A program made the translations under genes and the position numbers. A model generated the notes under the pieces. The model made no database searches. It saw only the letters and a list, made by a program, of their open reading frames with translations, and was not told the origin of the DNA. A stretch of DNA of 64,000 bases from Volutella citrinella (Eukaryota > Ascomycota > Sordariomycetes > Hypocreales > Nectriaceae). Positions 56,102 to 64,000 of the stretch are shown here, piece after piece. Position 1 is the stretch's first letter; every line of letters begins with the position of its first letter. Location of the stretch: the NCBI GenBank assembly GCA_034401135.1, contig JAWZSP010000003.1:2666001-2730000 (forward strand). The letters run 5' to 3'.

Positions 56102-59082
56102 GACGGCGACGGGGCGAGGCGGATGCGCAGGCGGAGGCGGACAGGCGAGAGAGTTGCTGGGTCGGGGCCCTGGGCGGACAGCTTTCCAGCTTTATAAGTA
56201 GACCGCGATCAATTCCAGCAACGGCCAAGGAATCCGTCCGGCGTTTCAGTGCGAGATGCAGGCGGCCAGGCAGGTACTTTAGGGAAGCCGATGCCTGGAT
56301 CTGCTGGGAAGTCGGTAGTCGTAATTTGACGTGTCTTGCTGGGCTGTGTTGGTTGGTTCTGTCGTTTGACAAATGCAGCTTCCAAGCCCCTTCAGGCGGC
56401 ACGGTTTCTCCAGCCAAAGCGACGCGGAACAGAATCGAGGGGCGGCGAGGCAAGGCTTGCATCCGCTGTAGGGGGGGGAGGCCTTTTATTTATTGCCCTT
56501 TATTTCGCTCCTCATCATAGTGTCAGCTACTGATGCGCCTCCCGTCGCCATTGGTAGTCTCGACCGCGAAGGGGACATAAGGCGGTCCTGTCCGCTCGAG
56601 TCCCCGCAGCGTGGAAGCACAGCCCGGCCCCAGCCCAAGCCCAGCCCGGCGCGCGCATCGTCGGTATACCTCATCTCATGGCGCCATGCTGGCTCTGCTC
56701 CAATTGACTAGGACCCTACTACAAGGGCCCTGTAGCAGCAGCTCCAAGTCTAGGCGGTATTAGGTACCAGTGGGCGCTGGGAGTTTTCACTTTTCAGCGC
56801 GTAAGCCACCGTCGCGGGCCACGCCCCCTGTCGCCCATGGTCGGTTGGCTTGCCAGGTGGGCCTTACTAGTGCTGATGAGTCCTGCGGCTGAGGAGATGA
56901 CTTGGGACGATGCCAGCAAGGCGACCAGTTCTTGACTGCTCGTAGAAACTGATACATGCAATGCAGGCAGGCCGCCCTTGCTACCCTTTGGCGGGCCCGT
57001 AGGGCTTCCAATCTCCTGTCGTGGCACGCAGCCATCCCAAGTTTTGCCGCCCTCTTCACCACATGCTCCCTCCCCATTGCCGGCGCCTCATTGGCACGAT
57101 GCCGCCCGTCCAGGGTGGTGAGATGGCTTCCTGCTGCCCTCAAACGACTGCTTCTGGGGCAGAGCCGCCCTATGAGTTCGAGGGGTGCGTCAATGGGTGG
57201 TGGTGGCGAGAGGCCATCCCGAGGCATCACATTATTCACGCCCGGATTCTGCAACCCGTGAGCCTGCTGAACCACACACCGCAAGGGTCCTGACTTGGGT
57301 GTGGGCTTCGCAGCAACCTCAATCTTCAGGAGCGGGACCCAGCCGCCCCTTATTAGGCATTTGACATTTGGGACTTTGGGACGTTGGGGTCTTGCGCCGC
57401 CTTGGCTATAATAAGCGTCATCCGGACTAACACCACATAATGCCCCAGTGGTATGTCAGATGGGGTATTGCTACTCCGTACTCGGTAGCGACCGTCGCTC
57501 AAGGGTGCTGTTGACGGACTGTGGATTAATCAACGCCAACTCTCATCCTCATCTCCCCCATCAGGGTTTGGTGCGAGGCAGCGCGAGGCAGCATCATGAA
57601 TTACTACTCGCAGAGGCATTTTGGCTCAGAGTGGGAGTGACCACCAAGCACCAAGTATCTCATCCTCTCGGCTACCGAGCACAGCCAGTCTTGGCTGCCT
57701 AGAAACTCCATCCGACTCAAACACCACCAGGCCCTTGGTTGTTGTGGCTAAATTTGGGGGACTCATCAAGCTGCCAATGATTCACCCCAAACACAGCCCT
57801 GACCATCCAACATTGCGCTGTTGGTCGTGACTCTCCAAGGTTGTCCGTCTAGTTAGCCCCCTGCAATTGGTCTCTCGGCTCCGACGGCGCTGCATGGCTC
57901 CCGTCTCGAAAGGCCGGTGTGAGTGAGCCAAGGCCTGTCGTCCAAATGTTTGCCCACTCCCCCCACCGCCCAGGCTGGGCCATGATGCTAACGTGCATCA
58001 GCGCGTGTGGCTATGTCTCCATGCTGCCGGCCTGGAGCGAGGCTCACTGGGCCGTGCAAAGAGTATGGGTGGACCAATCAGCAGCAGTCGGCATGAACCC
58101 AAAAGGCGCACCGCTTCGTGGGAGCGAAGCCCTGGAAATGATGGCAAAATAGAAGCAGAGCCGACAGCTTACGAGGTTCCCGTTGGAGGCTGGAGGCTGG
58201 AGGTTGGCTGTAAGCATCGGTAGCATGCCTGCTTCACCTCCCGGCTTCATCTGTCACCCAGGCAGCTCCCCTGCCACTGGTGCTGCGGCCGGATTGTCCT
58301 CATCATTGCAATGCAATGCGCTGTTTCGGGCGCTTGACAACTATCCGATGGCAAGGAGCTCCCTACCCGGCCTCGGGCGGGATAGTCTAGCGGAGCCGCG
58401 AGGCTGACTTCGCCCATGGCGCCCCGGCGAACGGTGCCCGTGTGGAGCTACTGCGCACTAAGGCTAGCAAGCCGTTTGACCAGCGGCTCTCGGCTGCAAC
58501 AAGCAGGTTTTCCGCATTGCTTGGGTATATCCAGGCGCATGGTGGTGCAGCATGGATAGTAAAGGAATATACAGGTGGCGGGAGAGAGATATGTTTTTGG
58601 ACGAGGAGCGGGTTCGGTTGGCGCCGTGCCATGCCGACTTGTGCATGTGGCGTATTACGACAAATGATTCCTTGTTGGTCCAGTGGCCCAGCCCTGTGGC
58701 CACGTCCGGCCAGTTGGCAGGGATCCGTTCACATTGGGTCCATGCAGTGTTGGGGCGCGCTTAGCTACAACAGCAACCACCGGCTGACGGTGATGGGATC
58801 AAGGAGACGAGCTTTTCAACGCCCTCAGGGATCAGTATTACTACCGCTTCTCTTTCGGCGACGAGTCCGTCGCCCCTTTCCTAGCCGAGGAGATCGCCCT
58901 GGCATCCACAACATGCCTGGGGTTTCTCGGAGTTCCATCAATCGACATCGAGCCAGCTCCAGAGTTGGCTTGTCATTGTCCTGTTTGGGATGGGTTGCTC
59001 ACGCGCCTCCTCCTCCTCCTTCATCGAGGGCCAGCTCGACCGGGTCCAACCTCAACCCCTCCCCCAATCAACTGGCGGCTGT
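56102..59082. other. Long intergenic region (3.0 kb), no supported gene
   Basis: Between the tetraspan gene and the small secreted-protein gene. A textbook-like intron signal (GTGAGT at 57919, CTAAC, CAG at 58001) joins short Arg/Gly-rich frames with no credible product. A long open frame on the plus strand at 58442-59518 has non-protein-like composition. Confidence 0.5.
56191..56196 (-). promoter_or_regulatory. TATA box of tetraspan membrane-protein gene
   Basis: TATAAA on the minus strand lies about 90 bp before the ATG at 56101. Confidence 0.5.
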
Positions 59083-59329
59083 TTACAGGCCCGCAGCCTT
59101 GTTGGCTTGCACAACCCCGGTTGGGTTGAATGCCACCACGTTTCCGTTGGCGTCTGTCATGGCCGCCGTGCTCACGGTAACTTCGCTCTGTCGGATCACA
59201 ACTGTATCCCGCTTTGTTAGACTCGGCGATACGTTGCCAATTGGTCCTGGCGGAGGGTGGGTGCTACTAACGAGGAGCTGCCATGGCGGCAGGGAGAAGA
59301 GCCAGGACGAGGAAACGGAGAGAGTACAT
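59083..59329 (-). CDS. Small secreted protein, 58 residues, two exons
   Basis: Exon 1 is 59329-59272 and exon 2 is 59201-59083. The 70-bp intron has a GTTAGT donor, a CTAAC branch sequence and a CAG acceptor 14 bp beyond it, all in consensus spacing. Exon 1 encodes a strong signal peptide (MYSLRFLVLALLPAAMA). The spliced frame continues as APLVIRQSEVTVSTAAMTDA and ends in FNPTGVVQANKAAGL before TAA. Without splicing the frame stops right after the signal peptide, so the combination of signal peptide and perfect intron is unlikely to be chance. There are no cysteines and no known domain. The mature peptide would be about 41 residues. It could be an effector, signalling peptide or wall-associated peptide; no function is assigned. 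Confidence 0.65.
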
Positions 59330-60997
59330 TGTCAATGCTGTTTTCAAGGCTTACTTGAGCTCTTGGTTGGCGAGGCTGGTGAGTCGTGTAGGCAGAAGAA
59401 TATTTGTCGGCCGGCGACTGATGACAGGAAAGAAAGAGTTGATGGTCCGAGCAAAGTAACGATCGGTATTGCCTTGGTGAGCACAACAAGCTTACGGCAA
59501 CAGAGCTCATATTTGTAGTGTCAGGACGCATGCACTCGCATCTGAGTTGCCGGGTCTTCATCATGCAACACGTATCCCATGCCCCAGCTAGGCCTCGGAT
59601 CTGGCTGATCTGACTCTGGAGGCGATTCAGCCATTGTCGCGAGTTTCGAGGCCGAAACGCGGTCCATTGAGGTAACTACGTGAGACCCGTAGGCTGTCTG
59701 GGGGCAATGACTACGCCAAACGACAGCCGAACCCCTTACCCAGAGCCAAAGTTCAGACGACCCCTTCGGTTGTGACGCTGTCCGTGCATGGATGGTTTGG
59801 GAGCAGGCCTGAAACGGGGAGGCGCGTATCGGATGGGCGTCGATCGACCCCGGATGCCCCCCAACTCCGGTTCCAGCAGGGCCAAGGCCGGCACAAGGGG
59901 TGACGCAGCATAAAATGCGATGGAAACAGCAGGACCGAAGTCAATCTTCGATCCAGGGGACCAAGCAACAGCTACTAGCTCCGCAGCACCTTGGCCGGAG
60001 TTGATGCATACCGAGGATTCAGCTGCGGCGGGCAGAGCCTCCTGAGGTGCTGACATAAGACCCTGGAGGCGCAAGGCCTAGGCGTGACTTAGGTTGTTGG
60101 CCCGCCACACTGACGAGCGCAGCCACAGAGTCATTCTTTCCACTGCCGCTCGCTGCCATGACAGCCGTTCAAGGACGATGATCTGCCATCCCCCCCCCCC
60201 AGTGCCCAAGCCTCTCGGCCAACTATTATTGGCATCCATCTCAACCATTGCTCTTCAGGGTTCGCACCGCCCGGACCCACTAACTACCTTAGACGGCTCC
60301 TGAGAGCAGGTCCCTGGAGCTGGCCTGGCCAACCAGCACGGGACCCCGCTGTGGTCCCGCTCATCGCGGGGTAGGTTGGTTGAATGAGGCAATGGGGTAG
60401 CACCAGCGTCACTGCTGCTCCCACCTGCGCCGTCCCAAAACGATGGCGCCCCATGGCGCACGCGGTGATCACGGGCTTCTGCAGAGGTGAGGGGTTCGAC
60501 GTGAGCCCACTCGCTGCTGCCGCGTGGTAGACACCTCACCTCGCTGACCGCACTCTTGATAGCTCCCAAGGTGCTTCACCCATTCGCTCCCCCGCCTTCG
60601 AAACCGCCTCGTGGGAGCGTTTCCTCTTCCTCCTCCGTAGCACCCGACACGTATCGGAGTCACTGTTGATCTCGAAGCTTCATCCCACGACTCTATCGAC
60701 TCCAAGCGTCACCACCCCGAGCCTCCCTCCCCCAGGCAACCGCCCGTATTTCGCCCGGTTTAAGATCTTCTCATCGCCCCGTTCTTCTCTATTTCCCCTC
60801 TAATATTATATTGACTGTTCTGCTCTCGGCGCGCTCTTTGGCCCCGAACAGTGGTGATACTGTTTCCGTCCCTTCTCAACTTTGTTGCAATTGCTTTCCG
60901 TCCGCCCTGATCCTCGTCCCGAAACCCCCCCCCCCCACCCACCTCCCGCTCACCACCCCCCGGTGCTTTCTGTTGGCCAGCCCAGAACTTGATCCCG
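59330..60997. other. Intergenic (1.7 kb) between divergent genes
   Basis: No gene is supported. It carries C homopolymers of 11 (60190-60200) and 12 (60925-60936) bases. The latter lies in the C/T-rich leader of the AMMECR1 gene. Confidence 0.55.
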
Positions 60998-61753
60998 ATG
61001 GCCACCACGGACCACTGTCTCGCCTGCTTCGAGGCACTAGATGCCCAGCTCAACAAGCGTAAGCCTTTGACCCTCGATGAGATCCAGGCGATTCCGGCTG
61101 CCCCGCGAGGCTCTGCGTCCGCCGGGCCCAAGGTCCTCCAGGATCCTGCCCTCCGCCATCTCGCCGCCGCTGATACCGACTCGTCCTCGTCCTCGTCGAC
61201 TTCACTCGCGGCCTCTACCCCCGCGACATCGACGTCTTCGCTTCCGCTGCCTCCAACCTCGGCGCCGCTGTTTGTGACTTGGAACACGGTCGACGAGGAT
61301 GGCGACTCCTCGCTGCGGGGCTGCATCGGCACGTTCGAGTCCCAAGCCCTGTCCGACGGTGTTGCCGAGTACGCCCTCATCTCGGCTCTCCAGGACACCC
61401 GCTTCTCCCCTATCCGCAAGGCAGAGCTCCCAGAGCTGGAGGTGGCAGTCACCCTACTCACAGACTTTGAAGAAATCGATGACATCTACGACTGGGAGAT
61501 TGGCGTCCACGGGATTCGCCTGTCCTTCTACGACCGAGGACGCCGCTACGGCTCGACGTATCTGCCCGACGTTGCGTCCGAGCAGGGCTGGACCAAAGAC
61601 GAGACCCTCTTCAGTCTGATCCGCAAGGCTGGCTGGATGGGCAGCCGTTCTCGCTGGAAGGAGCTCGAGCTCAAGATCACCCGGTATCAGGGCAAGAAGT
61701 GCAGCCTTCAGTACCCCGAATATGAGAAGTGGCGTGCGGGTATCAGTGATTAA
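60998..61753 (+). CDS. AMMECR1-domain protein
   Basis: This is a single exon of 251 residues. The ATG at 60998 (CCCGATGGCC) is the first of the frame. After a 55-residue N-terminal part with CLACFEALD and a Ser-rich insert (60-82), the AMMECR1 domain carries its hallmark LRGCIG at 106-111. Conserved segments SALQDTRFSPI, GVHGIRLSF, GSTYLPDVASEQGW and SLIRKAGW follow. The family is found across eukaryotes, archaea and bacteria; its biochemical role is poorly defined. A C-rich 5' leader precedes it. It is convergent with the Ras-type gene. Confidence 0.93.
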   Translation: MATTDHCLACFEALDAQLNKRKPLTLDEIQAIPAAPRGSASAGPKVLQDPALRHLAAADTDSSSSSSTSLAASTPATSTSSLPLPPTSAPLFVTWNTVDEDGDSSLRGCIGTFESQALSDGVAEYALISALQDTRFSPIRKAELPELEVAVTLLTDFEEIDDIYDWEIGVHGIRLSFYDRGRRYGSTYLPDVASEQGWTKDETLFSLIRKAGWMGSRSRWKELELKITRYQGKKCSLQYPEYEKWRAGISD

Positions 61754-62511
61754 TCGGCCAGCTATACAACGTGACAGCTTCAGAAGATTCGCCTTTGTCC
61801 GCCGAGCGGTTGTCATAGATGATAAAGATGACGGCGTTTGAACATGTTATTTATTTGTAGAGCCGGGGTTCAGGGATATCATACACTTCTATTTTGCCTC
61901 TTCTCGTGTTTGAGTACACTCAACACAGTCATCGCTGCCAGCGCTGCTCTTGAGACTTTTTTCCAGCCATGTGCCAGTCCATTACCCCTAGCTTCAGCTG
62001 CGAATCCCGTCTCATTTCCCCGTCACGAAGAGTCGACTTGCGCTGACCGTCCAGTTGAGCAAATCATCCATCATATTTCCTGCTTTTCGATACCGCCCAT
62101 ACCATGCAGGCTTGTTGCTTGAAACAGTTCGCTAACTATGACCCTACAATTCAAGACACGAAAATCTGCACTCTAGAAAGGCTTCATTTGGAAGAAACAG
62201 TATATTGGCCGCGATCTAAATATACAATAACCACAATAACAAAGGCCCACAGCATCAGGGCCATGCGCGCCCTAGCCGGCCAAATGATTGAATATCCCAC
62301 AAGGTTCGCCTGTACGCCGGTTCGGTATCCCTGGTATAATAATCGAAGCACTGAAACCACTCCACAACCGCATAGAAAATGATCGCTACCCACGTCGTCC
62401 ATGCACTTTTAGATATTCCCGCCCAGCAGCACGCTCTCGGGTCTGCAATATCCCTCTTGGTATATGTATCTCGCTCCCACTCGGAGAGCCGGGCCAACCA
62501 TCCTTTCCTCT
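61754..62511. other. Intergenic between convergent genes
   Basis: AT-rich 3' flanks of the AMMECR1 and Ras genes. A minus-strand open frame (62255-62521) contains a hydrophobic stretch but overlaps the end of the Ras gene in another frame and has no start of its own. Confidence 0.55.
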
Positions 62512-63315
62512 TCACCAACACCGCAGGTTTCTCCAGAAACCATTATGGGGCTTGCCCACGCGATCGCCGTTAATGTTCGGCCCACGGACACCAGGTCCAC
62601 GCTTCTCGCTGTCACCATCCGCTGGTAGCGGGGTCAGTGGCTTGGTCATGTTGCGTGCGTTGAGGCCAGCACCGGGGTCGGGAAGGCCAATATCGGCCTG
62701 TCGGCGGCTCTCGACGACGCGGCGCACAATGAGAGCAAACGTCTCCTCGATGTTGACCTCGAGCCGGGCACTCGTCTCCATGAAGCCGCAGCCGCGCTTA
62801 CGGGCCCAGTCCAGCCCCACGGCAGCGGGCACCTGACGGCTCTCTTGCAGATCGCACTTGTTGCCAGCAACAAGCTTGACCGGGGGGATGGTGCGCGAGC
62901 CCGGGTTGCTGGGGCCGATCTCATGCCCGGGGCGTAGGCCCGCACGGATGGCGCGGTCGGCGTTGTCCAGGCGGGTCTCGGCTTCCATGTCGATGAGTTC
63001 GTTGAAGTGCTGGAGGGCATCGAGCGAGTCCTTGGAGGTGATGTCGTAGACAAGCAGGAAGGCGTCGGCGCCGAGGTTGGAGGATGCCCACATGCCGCGA
63101 TACTCTTCCTGGCCAGCAGTATCGGTCAAGGATAGGTGGTAGACCACGCCGTCGATCCGGCGGGTTACGCTGTACGAGTCCTCGATGGTCGGGTCATAGT
63201 CGGACGTCCACTGGGAGCGCACCAGGCGCAATGTGATGGACGACTTACCACATCCTCCATCGCCGCAGATGGTGATGGAGATGGGCACGGGGGGTTGTGA
63301 CGGCGGCGCTGCCAT
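62512..63315 (-). CDS. Ras-family small GTPase with insertion and non-canonical C-terminus
   Basis: This is a single exon of 267 residues. The ATG at 63315 is the first of the frame. All G motifs are present: P-loop GDGGCGKSS (18-26), switch I YDPTIEDSY, DTAGQEEY (G3), NKCD (152-155) and ETSA (180-183). YDPTIED places it in the Ras subfamily rather than Rho or Rab. Compared with typical Ras proteins it has about 35 extra residues (111-146, with GSRTIPPVKLVAGNK at the end) before the NKCD strand. The tail is long and Gly/Pro/Asn-rich and ends in FWRNLRCW. There is no four-residue CaaX box, so standard farnesylation is not obvious. It is probably a plasma- or endomembrane-associated signalling switch. 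Confidence 0.9.
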   Translation of the reverse strand: MAAPPSQPPVPISITICGDGGCGKSSITLRLVRSQWTSDYDPTIEDSYSVTRRIDGVVYHLSLTDTAGQEEYRGMWASSNLGADAFLLVYDITSKDSLDALQHFNELIDMEAETRLDNADRAIRAGLRPGHEIGPSNPGSRTIPPVKLVAGNKCDLQESRQVPAAVGLDWARKRGCGFMETSARLEVNIEETFALIVRRVVESRRQADIGLPDPGAGLNARNMTKPLTPLPADGDSEKRGPGVRGPNINGDRVGKPHNGFWRNLRCW

Positions 63316-64000
63316 GGCGACGGCTTGGCCGTATCGTTGCAACGGGTGTGAATGCTAAGGTGTGCCTGGGCTAGAGCTGTCAAAGGCTCCCAAAAAACTA
63401 GTTCCTTCGAGGGAATATCGGGTCGCGCCGTCGGTGGGATTGAGCGGGAGCCGATGAGATGGCGGGTATTCGTGGTTGTCGTGCGGGTAGTCGCGTGGCT
63501 ATGCTCGCGGGAAGTGGTCGAATATCGATTTAAGCTGTGTTGATGGGTGTGACAGCGACAGCGCGTACAAAGGAGAATCAGACAAGATATTGACGTCGTC
63601 TAGGCAGAGATGATGCAAATACAGCAAAATGCAGCGGCTTAACGTTCCCGAGCAGAAGCAAAGACAGCTGAATTTGTGTCAATCTCTTCTTGGCAGAAGT
63701 TGCTTTTTTCCCTGCTGGCGCAAGTGTCTCGCCTTGCCTTGCCGGGAGGGTGACGAGGTTGTCGGAGCCGGGGAAGCGGGAAGTCGGAGGGTCAAGAGGG
63801 GGCGCGTAAAAAATAGACAGTGTACGAGGAGAAGGGAAAATGAGGCGCAACAAGGCGAAGCTGGGAGTGTGTGCCAGGAATATGAAGAACGAAGGGAAAA
63901 GAAGAAAATTCTGTCGCGCGTCTCGCGGCGGTGCAGGATCCTGGCGCGAGGTTCGTGAAATATAGTGCTAGCAGGACCTGGCTGGAGGGCCCAAGAGGGG
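63316..64000. other. Upstream region of Ras-type gene
   Basis: About 685 bp to the window edge. It is the promoter and 5' leader side of the minus-strand GTPase; no further gene was recognised. Confidence 0.5.

Noticed and set aside
57894..58223. Possible two-exon gene using a consensus intron at 57919-58001
   Set aside because: Splice signals are excellent, but exon 1 has only eight codons and the product is an Arg/Gly-rich 80-mer partly encoded by a GGCTGGAG tandem run. Coding support is insufficient.
58442..59518. 358-codon plus-strand open frame
   Set aside because: It is rich in Arg, Ser, Trp and Cys with no domain, and overlaps the spliced small secreted-protein gene on the other strand. 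An overlapping frame reading LRDQYYYRFSFGDESVAPF near 58830-58890 looks more protein-like but has a stop just upstream and no gene structure.
62255..62521. Minus-strand frame beyond the Ras stop as an alternative 3' exon
   Set aside because: Splicing via a weak GTTGGT donor gives no CaaX box and no conserved tail, so the simple stop after RCW is preferred.

Overview
This window is nuclear DNA of a filamentous ascomycete (Pezizomycotina, probably a Sordariomycete). The genes are mostly GC-rich. They are interrupted by short introns of about 48-80 bp with GTRNGT donors, CTAAC-like branch sites and YAG acceptors. The families are fungal: Zn2Cys6 regulators, PF11951-type regulators, a GPI-anchored surface protein, D-xylose reductase and L-arabinitol 4-dehydrogenase. 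Genes are sparse: 20 are supported in 64 kb, separated by non-coding stretches of up to about 4 kb. No rRNA, CRISPR array, convincing tRNA or intact transposon was seen.

Layout from left to right. The 3' part of a hydantoinase/DUF917 fusion enzyme (+) is followed by a GPI-anchored acidic surface protein (-). Next is an F-box/ankyrin protein (+) broken by an in-frame amber codon, with a three-copy tandem repeat just downstream. A secreted HNH nuclease (+) and a 1600-residue Sec7-PH Arf exchange factor (-) come next. Two related regulators follow, convergent and only 61 bp apart; one lacks a zinc cluster and the other has Zn2Cys6. The Zn2Cys6 gene is divergent from D-xylose reductase, which is followed by L-arabinitol 4-dehydrogenase. 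Then come a flavin monooxygenase (+), a membrane protein with a hydrolase-like HSQG motif (+), an aldo-keto reductase (-), a hydrolase/NB-ARC receptor-like protein (-), a SNIP1-like FHA protein (-), a short protein resembling the C-terminus of HET proteins (-), an intracellular HNH protein (+), a tetraspan membrane protein (-), a 58-residue secreted protein found by splicing (-), an AMMECR1 protein (+) and a Ras-type GTPase with an unusual tail (-).

Two functional themes stand out. At 21.7-29.8 kb, enzymes for the first two steps of L-arabinose catabolism lie side by side. They sit with a divergent Zn2Cys6 regulator and a perfect GGCTAA/TTAGCC inverted repeat upstream of the dehydrogenase, which looks like a compact pentose-utilisation locus. 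At 43-54 kb, a STAND/NB-ARC protein with an alpha/beta-hydrolase N-terminus lies near a HET-like fragment and an HNH protein. That is compatible with a self/non-self recognition neighbourhood, although the functional link is inference.

Exon boundaries were derived by hand from splice signals and reading-frame continuity. No database search was possible, so family names rest on recognised motifs.
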